The notes: generated by a model from the letters alone, not told the origin. A stretch of 64,000 nt of DNA from Microglena sp. YARC (GCA_022414725.1 CM039462.1:175487236-175551235); one strand, 5' to 3'. Shown: positions 28,370 through 51,534, counted from the stretch's first letter. A program made the numbers and translations.

Positions 28370-30860
28370 GGGGGCAGGGAGTGTATGTGTGAATGGGTTT
28401 GTCCTTATGTTTGTGTGTGGGGTGTGTGTGTGTGGGGTGGGGTGGGGTGGGGTGGGAGGGTCAGGTCACTGTCCGCAGTACGTTGGAACTGCTTGTGATT
28501 ATACGGACACACGGTGGTGGGGGAAAGGTAGCCCCCACTTCAGTTCAGGGGGGTAAGGGGGGTTTGGGATTAGTTATTTGTGGTTTAGCTTTGATTCAAA
28601 GGTTTAGGGTTTAGGGTTTATGGTCTAGGTGGGTTTAGGGATTTGGTAAGTGGAGGCTAGCTTCCCCCTACCACCGTGTGTACGTATGATCACAAGCAGT
28701 TCCAACGTGCAGCGGACAGTGCCCTGACCCCCCCCACCCACCCACCCACCCACCCACACCCACACACCCACACACTCGCCCACACATACCCACACATACC
28801 CACACACACACACACATACCCACACATACCCACACACACACACATACACACACATACACACAAACACACACATAAGCAATAACCCATTCACACATACCCC
28901 CTACCCACCTGGTTGAGCTGCCATGCATGGTCAGTGAAAGAGCTGGGGCGGAACTTGGACAGTCTCTTGAAGAAGAGTAAAGGCGATGCATCCGGGTCAG
29001 TGGAGCCTGCGGCAGACTCGCTTTGGGCTGACACTACCCCTGGGCTGTGTGGTACTACAGCCTCTTGCACAAGCATGGGCTCTAGGGCTCCATGTGGTGT
29101 TCCATCATTCTGGGCATAGCTGGCTGGATTCACTGAGGGCAGTACAGATGAGGGGTACGAGGGCAGTACAGATGAAGGGTCCTTGTCTTGTACCTCAGGC
29201 ACTGCTTGAAATGTATCGGAACTCAGGCGCTTAGTGTTTCCCAGCTCGGGCACTGCTTGAAGGGTATCCGAAGGAATGAGTGGGGATACCTGATGCACAT
29301 CATTGGATGGCTGCATGTTGGAGGAAAAGCTCAGTACTTCATCAAAATATGATTGAGCCTCCAGCTGTCGGCCTAGGCTGTTTGAACCACCACCTGTGGC
29401 AGCTCCAGGCTGTCGGCCTAGGCTGTTTGAACCACCACCTGTGGCAGCTCCAGGCTGTCGGCCTAGGCTGTTTGAACCACCACCTGTGGCAGCTCCAGGC
29501 TGTCGGCCTAGGCTGTTTGAACCACCTGTGGCAGCTCCAGACTGTCGGCCTAGGCTGTTTGAACCACCACCTGTGGCAGCTCCAGGCTGTCGGCCTAGGC
29601 TGTTTGAACCACCTGTGGCAGCTCCAGGCTGTCGGCCTAGGCTGTTTGAACCACCACCTGTGGCAGCTCCAGGCTGTCGGCCTAGGCTGTTTGAACCACC
29701 TGTGGCAGCTCCAGGCTGTTGGCCTAGGCTGTTTGAACCACCACCTGTGGCAGCTCCAGGCTGTCGGCCTAGGCTGTTTGAACCACCACCTGTGGCAGCT
29801 CCAGGCTGCGGGCCTAGGCTGTTTGAACCACCTGTGGCAGCTCCAGGCTGCGGGCCTAGGCTGTTTGAACCACCTGTGGTAGCTCCAGGCTGTCGGCCTA
29901 GGCTGTTTGAACCAGCTGTGGCAGCTCCAGGCTGTCGGCCTAGGCTGTTTGAACCACCTGTGACACCTCTACCTTCCGCTTGCGCTGCAGATTCCAATTG
30001 ATTCGTCTCCAATTCATCCAGAAGAATGCCATCAGGGGATACCACATCCACTAGCTGTCCATCATTGTTTTCATCTCTTACCATGTCTATGCATACGTCC
30101 TGAAACGTATGTGACGCATCAGACTCTGTGCCACCTGCTGATGACTGTTGGTTGCTCTCAGAAGTATGGGGGGCCGTGGACGGAGTTGCATCACGGCTGA
30201 CATGATCACTACTACGCATGCTGAAGGGCATCTCCTTGGATGAAAGCGGAGTCTGACCATTTGAGGGGCTCCTCAGCTGTTTGGTGGCTGGGGGCAGGCC
30301 CACCTTCTGATCATCCCTCGTTAGCCCTGGTTGTATTTTCCTAGCAGGTTCAGATTGTGGTGGAGGGCCCCTGCCATGCATGTTGGTGCCCCGTGTATTG
30401 CGCTTACGCCAGTGAGAGAGGACTGCATCTCGCCTGAAGCATTGTAACAGGAGAGAAAGAAGGGTTTCAGGTACTGTTTCATTTTTGAGCTACATGTAGC
30501 AGCTGCTAGGCAACTCCCTTTCCCTGCCCTGGAGCCAAACCTGAAGCTAGCTAGTGCGTCTTCAAGCTAATATGACAGGCATTCAAATGCTGCTGAAAGC
30601 TTTGGGCTCGACCCAGTGGCTGGCTGATGGAGCTGATAGGAAGCTGCCATAAGTAGCCCCAAAAAGAAGCAGTGTTTCAGGTGATGTGGAGGAAAGTGTC
30701 CAGGTGTTGTGCACAGCTCACTCACCTGTCACCGTCATCATGCTCCTGCTTTCCGTCTCTTGATGCCCAACAAGATAAGTCTGGGACAGACAACTTCCGA
30801 GGCTGCCAGCTAAATCCGGCTCCCAGGTTGAAAGTGGAAGAGTGCATGGGGGCACTCCAC
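2185..30860 (-). CDS. Gene M: predicted organelle helical-repeat (OPR/HPR/FASTK-like) protein, 8 exons
   Basis: Joined exons on the minus strand: 30860-30726 (ATG at 30847), 30433-28909, 27932-27735, 25490-25338, 24527-24408, 10078-9843, 9186-9045, 2283-2185. From that ATG they give about 864 codons and a TAG stop. All junctions are GT-AG and keep the frame; five of seven introns are phase 0. Residues 1-550 are polar and low in complexity, with a 14/15-residue Gly-Ser-Asn repeat at about 197-400. Residues 550-864 carry degenerate helical repeats with cores such as 'EIAYVASAYAVAQHE', 'SAALSMAFARLGC', 'MWAFARLHLYD' and 'NSLYALATLRYYN', which resemble OPR, HPR and FASTK-type repeats of organelle RNA-binding proteins. 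I see no RAP domain. The function is inferred from repeat style only. The true start could lie in an earlier exon. Confidence 0.65.
2347..2425 (+). repeat. SINE-like 3' end with ATTT tail
   Basis: A conserved core of about 75 bp: 'gcccagtgcaagcaaacggg', then 'ctcaacctcacgcc', then 'aaggtgtactatatatttat'. Three further copies have the same orientation at 9466-9557, 36130-36300 and 49137-49250, each ending in a variable ATTT repeat. A tail-less relative lies at 25262-25312. This one has only one or two ATTT units. Confidence 0.6.
2470..2717. repeat. 31-bp minisatellite, 8 copies
   Basis: Eight head-to-tail copies of a unit beginning 'tctgatgagaatggagtgca'. Most copies differ only by GATGAG versus GATCAG, or by single bases. 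It lies inside the last intron of gene M. Confidence 0.9.
2785..3027. repeat. Left part of the donor-linked 'gctggatcatgaagaccc' minisatellite
   Basis: Degenerate copies of 'tgctggatcatgaagaccca' with 'gtgacccat' units. The same minisatellite resumes at about 8255. The 5.2-kb composite repeat therefore sits between two halves of one array. A short stretch at 2830-2925 is more diverged. Confidence 0.8.
3028..8255. repeat. Composite tandem repeat, 12 units of about 214-819 bp
   Basis: Each unit starts at 'actagcatctgagcccgtcg', next to a short palindrome (cccgtcgtaccgacggg). Units begin near 3028, 3846, 4575, 5394, 6159, 6732, 6963, 7202, 7432, 7668, 7898 and 8112. The first five are long (about 573-819 bp) and contain a 450-600 bp middle part; the later ones are short (about 230 bp) and lack it. 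Most units end in 'tttatatatactgatgatga' with a variable TGA repeat. Units 1 and 3 are near copies, as are the pairs 6963+7202 and 7432+7668, so there is higher-order structure. The many open frames here are repeats read in several frames, with no consistent protein. Confidence 0.85.
8255..9040. repeat. Minisatellite starting at the exon 7 donor of gene M
   Basis: About 20 variable copies of 'gctggatcatgaagacccat' plus 1-3 'gtgaccaat' units. On the minus strand the unit reads ATGGGTCTTCATGATCCAGC. The true donor of exon 7 at 9044 is followed by GTGGGTCTTCATGATCCAGC, so the array is built from the 5' end of this intron. Confidence 0.85.
9045..9186 (-). CDS. Gene M exon 7
   Basis: The acceptor is ATCCTCTGGCAG just above 9186; the donor is AAG|GTGGGT. 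The first base completes a Ser codon from exon 6 (phase 2), and the exon ends in phase 0 after 47 codons. The peptide contains 'NSLYALATLRYYNKRAA' followed by 'LPEMSLSELEVTVK', a helical repeat pair. Decayed copies of the acceptor and exon start lie upstream in the gene, at about 9267 and 9347. Confidence 0.7.
9187..9380 (-). repeat. Tandem copies of the exon 7 acceptor
   Basis: Copies of the intron end plus the first bases of exon 7 ('GGCAGCCCTTCAGA...TGCAACTC') end at 9267 and 9347, giving unit lengths of 81 and 80 bp counted from the real acceptor at 9186. Each copy keeps the CAG. Confidence 0.8.
9399..9440 (-). repeat. Fragment of the tRNA-SINE 3' domain
   Basis: On the minus strand it matches the 'gactttccccagctgcggcg' and 'tacgggaggg' stretch found at 59170-59235 and, more diverged, at 35925-35990. 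It is only a fragment. Confidence 0.4.
9466..9557 (+). repeat. SINE-like 3' end with ATTT tail
   Basis: Same family as 2347-2425. The tail here has about six ATTT units. Confidence 0.65.
9684..9795 (+). repeat. Dispersed repeat, copy 1
   Basis: About 110 bp starting 'caattttgatttaga/tata', with 'gtgtgaaagctcttgagctc' and 'ctctttcacaatatgcaata'. A second copy, about 80% identical by eye, lies in the same orientation at 24735-24850, close to exon 5 of gene M. I cannot assign its class. Confidence 0.6.
9843..10078 (-). CDS. Gene M exon 6
   Basis: The acceptor is 'TTATGCTTAG' above 10078 and the exon starts in phase 0. It gives 78 codons plus 2 bases and ends AACTTGAG|GTGAGG. The peptide contains 'AQAYTILADAGLAPKELME' and 'SLASIVVSLACLQYRDTLLL', two helical repeat units. 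The preceding intron is about 14.3 kb and holds the 9-kb satellite. Confidence 0.7.
10079..10460 (-). repeat. Copies of the exon 6 acceptor region
   Basis: The sequence 'gctaag..agaccaacctaag', which is the intron end and exon start of exon 6 on the minus strand, recurs at 10312 and 10396. Both copies carry the upstream intron stretch 'cacagggaggatattgcttg'. A MITE fragment lies between the first two. Confidence 0.75.
10150..10236. mobile_element. Fragment of AT-rich hAT-like MITE, family B
   Basis: It contains 'attattgtgacac', 'ttagttaatattagtttttc' and the end 'ttgccgttccct'. It matches the right end of the fuller copies at 25998-26182 and 10688-10922. The left end is missing. Confidence 0.55.
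10580..10922. mobile_element. MITE family B copy plus conserved flank
   Basis: The flank 'aggatccttgtctctgggga', 'agataccagacggggaacag', 'gctgatata' is shared with 25935-25997. It is followed by 'aggaaaaggctaagt', an AT-rich core and 'ttgcccttccca'. The shared flank means the larger unit was duplicated together. Terminal repeats are decayed relative to the copy at 25998. Confidence 0.6.
11079..11400. repeat. Repeat rich in GTACGG motifs
   Basis: Two clusters of 'gtacggatacggtacggg' and 'gagtacggaccgtacgcgta' flank about 150 bp of other sequence, giving an imperfect inverted arrangement of GTACGG/CCGTAC. It may be a small transposon, but I could not fix its ends. Confidence 0.4.
11420..11575. 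repeat. GC-rich dispersed repeat ('acgcatcgcaaattgagtga' family)
   Basis: It holds 'ttgagtgactcagtgcgac', a Gly/Pro-like GC-rich stretch, and 'cgccctat.ccgtgctacgcc'. Relatives lie at 13685-13812, 26405-26620 (related motifs, partly inverted) and 62690-62830. It is not coding. Confidence 0.5.
11576..13030. other. Repeat-rich intronic sequence of gene M, no exon seen
   Basis: It contains a direct duplication of about 65 bp (12519-12650) with 'gtcacattctcatcacctga' and 'gctccagtctatat' in each copy. Around 12220-12520 are GC-rich pieces related to the 11420 family. The 133-codon open frame at 12141-12542 overlaps these repeats and I do not take it as a gene. Confidence 0.45.
13035..13222. mobile_element. 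About 190-bp dispersed element with GCGTCGC/GCGACGC hairpin end, copy 1
   Basis: It starts at the palindrome gcgtcgcctgcgacgc and runs through 'agtgatcgcgagggagcgac' and 'gctgacgtgtcgggcttcat' to a second hairpin, 'gggggctcccgccccccaga'. A close copy in the opposite orientation lies at 63190-63378. A diverged copy lies at 42945-43160 and a faint one at 61725-61860. It is non-coding; its class is uncertain (Helitron-like or MITE). Confidence 0.6.
13360..13570. repeat. Minisatellite 'aatagtccaacgatgtaata' and AAT repeat
   Basis: Seven or so copies of a unit of about 24 bp (tagtccaacgatgtaataat), then about 15 AAT units, then three decayed units to about 13665. Confidence 0.85.
13685..13812. 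repeat. GC-rich dispersed repeat, second copy
   Basis: It matches 11420-11575 over 'gtcacaaattgagtgactca', the GC-rich middle and 'gtgctacgccacaatcctga'. Confidence 0.55.
13830..14149 (+). pseudogene. Possible coding fragment on the plus strand, inside a gene M intron
   Basis: Two blocks look coding. The first, 13845-13895, reads LLEVQLQYKDNIKERLVK and ends in a donor-like AAG|GTATGG. The second, about 14025-14149, reads DPFLDVGLGWSETISASYVG, then further residues ending LTCDMF and a TAG. Between them lies a GT- and G-rich stretch of about 130 bp that could be an intron. I found no matching upstream exons, and the phase at the second block is not settled. I do not recognise the family. It may be the 3' end of a captured gene or a relic. 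Confidence 0.35.
14207..23280. repeat. 9-kb satellite array, 43-bp unit, about 210 copies
   Basis: The plus-strand unit is GTAAGTTGAGTGTAACCAAT, then ACAGTCTAGG or ACCGTCTAGG, then TGGACAACTTGAT. The middle is the most variable part: CAG/CCG/CTG and TCTAGG/TGTAGG/TCTGGG. Units from about 18360 to 21760 carry many 1-5 base indels, while the flanking parts are nearly clean. It fills the intron between exons 5 and 6 of gene M. Long open frames on the minus strand exist because the unit lacks stops in several frames and 43 shifts frame each time; they are not genes. Confidence 0.95.
23281..24040. other. Intronic sequence of gene M, no gene seen
   Basis: Mixed unique sequence. 'acgtaac/gttacgtg' motifs recur at 23515-23640, and 'ttagccctattagg' repeats occur at 23930-24000. 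A decayed copy of the exon 5 donor region ('actcatacctcttcacagag') is at 23754-23780. Confidence 0.4.
24041..24407 (-). repeat. Decayed copies of the exon 5 donor end
   Basis: The exon 5 stretch coding for 'FARLHLYDRR' recurs at 24055-24095 and 24205-24240, each with the G-rich 'gggtgggggaggggtgtt' sequence beside it. The copies are in the same orientation as the gene. Confidence 0.7.
24408..24527 (-). CDS. Gene M exon 5
   Basis: The acceptor is CTCTTCCCTCCAACAG above 24527 and the donor is GAAGAG|GTATGAG at 24407. It is 40 codons, phase 0 at both ends. The peptide starts CFLRSGAVGLP and contains 'IMWAFARLHLYDRRL', a typical helical repeat core. Both edges have tandem decayed copies in the flanking introns. 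Confidence 0.65.
24528..24905 (-). repeat. Copies of the exon 5 acceptor region
   Basis: The unit with 'cgagcgcaagaagcactgtt', a purine-rich 'agggaagagcacaatg' and 'gctcaattgaggtcagagac' occurs at 24497-24617 and 24618-24737 (121-bp period). A third copy at 24853-24930 is separated by the dispersed repeat at 24735-24850. On the minus strand each carries a pyrimidine tract followed by CAG. Confidence 0.8.
24906..25337. other. Intronic DNA with a C homopolymer
   Basis: AT-rich sequence at 24950-25020, then about 25 C at 25038-25062. Part of a SINE-like core ('ctcaatctcacgcccgtggc') lies at 25262-25312. No exon is seen. Confidence 0.5.
25338..25490 (-). CDS. Gene M exon 4
   Basis: The acceptor is TGCTTATCCCAG above 25490 and the donor is ATGAAG|GTGATT. 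It is 51 codons, phase 0 at both ends. The peptide begins VDFMTDLGGSSP and contains 'SSAALSMAFARLGCTN', an OPR/HPR-like helix core. Confidence 0.7.
25491..25935 (-). repeat. Copies of the exon 4 acceptor region
   Basis: Copies of the exon start ('aaaGTCGAC' complement) with the preceding intron stretch 'gcagcaagcagttagtt' end at 25678 and 25893. A 'GGACTGTAA' SINE-like end lies between, at 25555-25625. Confidence 0.75.
25998..26182. mobile_element. AT-rich hAT-like MITE, family B
   Basis: About 185 bp with inverted ends CAGGGAAAGGCTAA and TTGCCGTTCCCTAG. The core includes 'cattattgtgacactataat' and 'ttagttaatattagtttttc'. The ends resemble family A. Copies are at 10688-10922 and, partly, at 10150-10236. 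There is no coding capacity. Confidence 0.6.
26190..26365. repeat. Tandem duplication of about 85 bp
   Basis: Two to three units containing 'agttagtttgaatttaaaca', 'gagtgtaccaactgaataac' and 'gatgggagcaagcag'. The unit also includes the 'gcagttagtt' piece seen in the exon 4 acceptor copies. Confidence 0.75.
26700..27150 (+). repeat. SINE-like 3' end followed by a 23-bp minisatellite
   Basis: The end 'ggctacccctggactgtaaa' is followed by about 16 copies of 'atacaatatacattagtatg' plus 'cat'. Two early copies have 'ttggtatg' in place of 'ttagtatg'. The array appears to have grown out of the element's tail. Confidence 0.75.
27497..27660 (-). repeat. Copy of the 3' half of exon 3 with its donor
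   Basis: It is about 90% identical to exon 3, reading 'TLEGLTIQEIACVASAYAV' and ending ATCCAG|GTACGGG. The left side is a run of GAAGAA with no acceptor. It keeps an open frame and a good donor, so it could be a second exon, but I take it as a duplicated junction. Confidence 0.6.
27735..27932 (-). CDS. Gene M exon 3
   Basis: The acceptor is CAACCAG above 27932 and the donor is ATCCAG|GTACGTGG. It is 66 codons, phase 0 at both ends. The peptide starts VCRYEPNQFQRAADSAV and includes 'TIQEIAYVASAYAVAQHE', a helical repeat core. Junction copies lie on both sides. Confidence 0.7.
27960..28520 (-). repeat. Copies of the exon 3 acceptor with GT and poly-G runs
   Basis: The exon start recurs with its CAG at 28031 (VCRYEPNEFQRAADSAL) and, more diverged, at about 28508 (VCPYNHKQFQRTADSD). 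Between them are GT repeats and a G run of about 40 at 28076-28114, with shorter runs at 28352-28375. Confidence 0.75.
28464..28728. repeat. Inverted repeat, two arms of about 78 bp
   Basis: The left arm (28464-28542) and right arm (28650-28728) are inverted copies containing the exon 3 acceptor region and the adjoining 'caccgtgtgt' and 'gctagc/ggtagc' sequence, about 85% matched by eye. The spacer of about 107 bp contains two to three telomere-like TTTAGGG units at 28596-28625. Confidence 0.75.
28735..28885. repeat. CA-rich microsatellite
   Basis: An impure CACCC/CACA/CATACC repeat in the intron just after the exon 2 donor of gene M. Confidence 0.85.
28909..30433 (-). CDS. Gene M exon 2 (large, with coding minisatellite)
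   Basis: The acceptor is TTACAATGCTTCAG above 30433, preceded by a pyrimidine tract. The donor is AACCAG|GTGGGTAGG. The first base completes an Arg codon split with exon 1 (phase 2), and 508 further codons end in phase 0. The peptide is polar (Ser, Gly, Gln, Pro), with acidic patches and no recognised domain. About residues 197-400 are a 42/45-bp minisatellite coding for GGSNSLGRQPGAAT. The segment after it ends KFRPSSFTDHAWQLNQ. Confidence 0.7.
29360..29965 (-). repeat. Coding minisatellite, 14 units of 42 or 45 bp
   Basis: The unit codes for GGSNSLGRQPGAAT, with or without one extra Gly, so the length varies by whole codons. Rare changes are GRQ to GPQ or GQQ, and G to A. Both 42 and 45 are multiples of 3, so the array keeps the frame of exon 2. 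Confidence 0.9.
30473..30674. mobile_element. hAT-like MITE, family C, with 8-bp target duplication
   Basis: About 202 bp. The ends read ACTGTTTCATTTTTGAGCTA and, inverted from the other side, CACTGCTTCTTTTTGGGGCT. TTTCAGGT flanks it at 30465-30472 and 30675-30682. Further copies are at 56804-57002 and 44952-45158. It lies in intron 1 of gene M, close to the exon 2 acceptor. Confidence 0.8.
30726..30860 (-). CDS. Gene M exon 1 (or second exon)
   Basis: The donor GACAG|GTGAGTGAG is strong. A CCCCCAG precedes 30860, so this may be an internal exon. The first ATG in the useful frame is at 30847 and gives MHSSTFNLGAGFSWQPRKLS, a Ser/Arg-bearing start that could be an organelle leader. The exon ends in phase 2, matching exon 2. 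An earlier exon in 31130-31520 is possible but none joins in frame. Confidence 0.55.
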
Positions 30861-31861
30861 CTGGGGGTTAATTAGCTGATCCGATGTGTGGCTTGCCTCA
30901 ATTCACATGAGCAGCATTCTTGGTCCTCCAAATGAATTCAGAGTTTGTGGTAACTAGAACCTATTGCCTAGACAGGATAGCTGAGAAACAGCAGCATCCC
31001 ACAGCAGAGAGCCTGAAGCCAGTCCTGACTAGATGTCCAGCACTGCATGCTTGAGGGCAGATGGAAGAGGTGAAAGAGGTGGGTACATAACTGTGTGCCA
31101 ACGTTTTATATTTTCTTTACGCGTTAACGATGCCTAGTCTGTTGTTGGATTGTTATATCGGATTTTATGCCGGCAGTGTAGTGGTACTTGGCTTAGCTGG
31201 CGTGGGCCCGGCGTGTGCTCCTCGGAGAGGGAGCGCCGGTGAGGGAGCGCACGCGCACGGGTGGAGGGAGCGCGGTGGAGGGAGCGTGGCCCAGCGTGGC
31301 AGTGGGCTACGGGGGCGAGCACGAGCGAGCTATAGAAGCAGTATCAATCAGCAAGCCTACATTCATGCTACACGGTGTATCTCCTCCCTTTGACGAACGC
31401 CCTACGGTCCGACCCGGCCAGGTGTCGAATGGGCGAGGTGCTACGTCGATCTTGCTGTGCCAAGTCGAGCTACAGGCGCTACAGGTCTGGTTCGGAGATT
31501 TCCCCAGGCTAACTTCCACCAGACTAACTCCCCCCCTACTGTAGATAGTTGCATATGAATCATACGACCTTATCTATGCGTGTATGTATGAGCTGGCATC
31601 CTTCGTTTTTATTATCACAGGGATACATATATAAAGTTGATGATGATGGCGACGGTATTGCATTGTATTGCAGACCTATTCCGGAGATTCGACTTGGACT
31701 TGCGATGTTGCGAGTCTGCTGGGGTTTTAGTTGACGGACGGACAGTTTTTTTATTGACGTGGCAGACGATGAAATGACACATGTAATTTGTCTTGTTCGT
31801 GATGTCTACAGGTCCCCTTAGGGTTCTTCAACCTGCTGTTCTGCCACCATATTATGTGCAA

Positions 31862-31995
31862 TTGTGCAGTCCAGCGGGGGACGTGGAAATTGAAATTGAA
31901 ATTGAAATTTAAATTGAAATTGATACATCCGAGTAATGTGCCACTCTCAGGACGTGAAGTTGAGGACACCACTGCGTAAGCCGGAACTAGCATTA
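31862..31995. repeat. Dispersed repeat with GAAATT tail, copy 1
   Basis: It holds 'gaaattgaaattgaaatt' next to 'gagtaatgtgccactctcag', 'gacgtgaagttgaggacacc' and 'actgcgtaagccggaact'. An inverted copy is at 46543-46632. The simple tail suggests a SINE-like element. Confidence 0.6.
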
Positions 31996-32635
31996 GTCAC
32001 CATGGGGACGTGGATAATGTTACTATCAGTGTACATCCAGATCACCTAGCCTAGACAGATCCTACTAGGAACTATTTATCGAGCAATCATCCCATGCAGG
32101 GTTTCTGCCATATGTCAATAACTCAATAATGTTATACCCACCTCCTGGGGTGAAAATCGTTTCACGACTTTAAAAAAATGGTGCTCAATTAGTCAGATCC
32201 TGGGCTCTTTGGGGATAAAGCAGGCTTACTGGTACCGATCTTGAAAATGGGAGACATATGCCGAATATATAAGCTAATATATAATCAAAACTCTACGTAA
32301 CGGATTTTCCTACTAAAATGAGTTCGAAGTATTGGACACAAAAATGAAGTACACCAAGTACCAACCAGCAACCTGTTCATCCCACTCCAGCTTGTCTAAC
32401 GCCAGTTTGCGCGCAGGACCTCCTTATTCGACCAACCCTCCCACGTGGTCACCAGCATAACCGAGCTGCTGCCTTTCCCTAGCGCCTCGCCTCTAGTCCG
32501 GGCAAATTCAAGAAGGCTTCTAGTAACGAGCGATATTCAATACCAGATTACTATTTACCACCCTCAATTGTCTATCTTTGTCTCATTCGCTGCAATTTGG
32601 GGCCCGCCGCATACAACTTGCCGTCTTCTATCCTT

Positions 32636-32745
32636 CTAACCTTCTTTCTTGGTTTCCTTCTTCCCTTCTCTCCTTTCCTCCATCCTTCTCTCCTTCCTTC
32701 TCTCCACATCCAATTCCTTCCTTCTTTCCTTCCTCTCGTCCTCTT
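32636..32745. repeat. CTTCC polypyrimidine tract
   Basis: An impure CTTC/CCTT repeat about 150 bp upstream of the ATG of gene P. It may lie in the 5' UTR or promoter. Confidence 0.8.
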
Positions 32746-32896
32746 TCACTAGCCTGGTCATGCATGCGTCATGAAGTGATGAACGCTCCCATCGCTCCGA
32801 GCGCACCAATTTAATCGCATGGATATCACTCAGCACAGTAACGACTCCCACGCCTACATTTCTGCCTAGCATACCAATCGCATCCTTATTCCTACA

Positions 32897-49457
<16,561 letters not shown>

Positions 49458-49945
49458 CACAAGAAATAGTGCCTGGGTGAGATACTGTACTCGATTCTTT
49501 GCCAGGCTTTCGGAGGAAGGGAAGGAAGAAGTCAAGGTAGCGTGAGCATCACAATAAATAGCTACAGGGTGAGATACCTTACTCGATTCTTTGCCAGGTT
49601 GCAGGAAAGGGTGGAAGGAAGAAGTCAAGGTAGCATAGATGGGCAGCACAAGAAATTGTGACTTGGTGAGATAATTGATTCTTGACCAGGCTGCAGTGCA
49701 GAGTGGAAGGAAGAAGTCAGTGAAGCGCTAGAAACAGTGATTTTTGATTTCGATTTTGAATTGTTATTTCAGCCAACTCTAGGCTGCTCACCGTCTGCAA
49801 ATTAGTCCCCCTGTGCAATACCCGCAGAAACCAGTGAGCTCACTAAGCGGATATGATGGTTTGAATCTAGAAATATGAATAGTTTGACACTTCATTTTTC
49901 CAGCCTGCTATGAAGATTGGAAGGACGAAGTCAAGGTAGCGCTAT
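49458..49945 (+). repeat. Copies of the end of the last exon, including the stop codon
   Basis: The segment from 'ttcgccaggcttcagagaag' to 'gaagtcgaagtag' recurs, ending at 49540, 49633, about 49725 and 49939. In three of the four the TAG is kept, after 'gaagtcaagg'. They lie downstream of the gene, probably in its 3' UTR. Confidence 0.85.
49760..49812 (+). repeat. Dispersed repeat ('ggctgctcaccgtctgcaaa')
   Basis: A core of about 50 bp shared with 51240-51290 (plus) and 57410-57470 (minus); the 50745-50765 stretch is a shorter relative. Versions at 50555-50590 and 61600-61670 extend to 'ggcgagcagc'. Class unknown. Confidence 0.5.
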
Positions 49946-50214
49946 AAATAGTAAGTCACTTTATTATGTTCCAGAGTGATGATTGGATCGACGTCCGGTA
50001 CCAGGGAAGGTCGAGGCCCTCTGAAAATGGGCACGGCATCTGACGAATAAATTTCCAAATGTGCGTGATTTTCAGCAACCACCCCTCAAAATTACCCTTC
50101 TTCAGCCATCTGTCCCACATTCGTCCTTCATATTGTACCGTAATAACCAGGGAAAAACTCAATACCCCTCTAAAATTAGCTGGGTTGGGTTTTGTTTCCC
50201 AAAAAAACGGTTAT

Positions 50215-50275
50215 ACGTTTTTAGTCCAGGGGTAGCCTGCTAGGCTAAAGGGACTTGCCCGATCTTGAAAAGAGT
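50215..50275 (-). repeat. SINE-like 3' end ('GGACTGTA' family)
   Basis: On the minus strand it reads 'atcgggcaagtccctttagc', then a short hairpin, then 'ctacccctggact'. Confidence 0.5.
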
Positions 50276-51530
50276 GTGCACGGCTGTAACTAACATATTG
50301 CACATCACTCCTGTGTACACCATACGATGACATCCTTGGAGGTATACACATGGAAGTCGGTATGCTTTTTATACTCCACTATCACTGGTCGCTGTGCAAA
50401 TATAATGTGGGCCCCTACTGTACGTATTTTTGCAGTCCAGTGCAGTCCCTCCTAAAAATATGAAGTTGATCTTGATTCTTTTAGGTTGGGCAAGTCCCTG
50501 AAGAAGAAGTGGCTACACCTGGACTGCCACATATATGAACTTGAACTTTGTTACAAGGCTCCAGCCAGTAATTTGGCTGCTCGCCGTCTTTGGCAGTAAA
50601 AATACTAACCAGTAAAATGTAAGATACTTGTTTATACCGAATGTGATCCACTGATCGGTGTTGGGCCCCTGCATGCACAGGCAAAGCTCGTGCTTGGGTC
50701 CATTGCCGGCGTGGATTGAATTGATTACATTGCATGTCAGCCTGTAGGCTGCTCACCGTCTTCTGGTGGAGTAAATGTGGGCAGCATAACCACTACTGCG
50801 CCAGGGTACTTCCATTGACCAAATTGGCCAGCGCTTTGGCGCACTTGACACACAACAAACTGCGCTTTGTAGTGCAACAAACGCAAAAAATGCTTGCTGC
50901 GTCCAAAGGGGGGGGTGCAAAAAACTGCGCGGAACGCGCAGTGGGGCTAAAAAAAGGCAGCGCGCAGAAGCGCGCACTTGGAAGTACCCTGTAATGCACG
51001 CGATCCTGAGTGCAGAATGTATTCACAGGGATGCAGACAGTTGGAAGACAAGCCCATGCCTGCAATGGTATACCGGGGTATCTGCTTTCTTGCTAGTAAC
51101 CTTCGATTGTCAATGGACGATGGTTAACAGAGTTTAAGCACTTCGGACTTCCTGAATAAAAAGCGTGTATAACATTGGCAATTGACATCTTGGTCCTCAA
51201 TTCCTCATAGGATTGAATTATATTGAATTGTTACATGTTTTTTCAGCAAACTCTGGGCTGCTCACCGTCTGCAAATTCCAAGATCCCTAGTCCCTACTAT
51301 TGTTTTAGCACACCACGTTTCTTTGAACACTTCCAGATTGTGTGTGTTTGCTGTGGCATACACCCCTTCGACTCTTAGATCGGTACGCCCAGCCAGCAAC
51401 CAGATTTGTACTGCATGCTTTGCGTGTGGGCATAGTATGTTATGATACGATATACAGCCGTATCATACACGACTGCTTGGGCCGCCTGTGTTATCATCCG
51501 ACATACCGACATACGTCGGTTCAGTGATTT
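50276..51530. other. No gene recognised
   Basis: It holds a 'ggttgggcaagtccctga' SINE-like end at 50480-50535 and two 'ggctgctcaccgtct' repeats. A 140-bp GC-rich stretch at 50825-50990 has TTGCGC/GCGCA motifs. Its edges 'gcgccagggtacttccattg' and 'cttggaagtaccctgtaat' are partly inverted, which suggests a small transposon at about 50800-50995. Confidence 0.4.
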
Positions 51531-51534
51531 TCCT

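Larger units (their letters stand above)
30861..32896. promoter_or_regulatory. Intergenic region between divergent genes M and P
   Basis: About 2.0 kb between the two divergent starts, so both promoters should lie here. A GC-rich patch at 31195-31330 has repeated 'ggtggagggagcg' units. I could not find a TATA box or other element that I would trust. A short open frame on the minus strand at 31134-31322 begins MLAPVAHCHAGPRSLHR, Arg/Ser/Ala-rich like a leader, but I cannot join it to gene M in frame. Confidence 0.4.

Noticed and set aside
28596..28625. Telomere
   Set aside because: Only two or three TTTAGGG units inside a gene intron; an interstitial relic at most.
29280..30001. Plus-strand frames of about 200 codons opposite exon 2 of gene M
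   Set aside because: They are antisense to the coding minisatellite. The minus-strand frame is longer, has good splice sites and joins the other exons.
31134..31322. First leader exon of gene M
   Set aside because: The peptide looks like a leader, but its only donor-like site is phase 0 and exon 1 needs phase 2.
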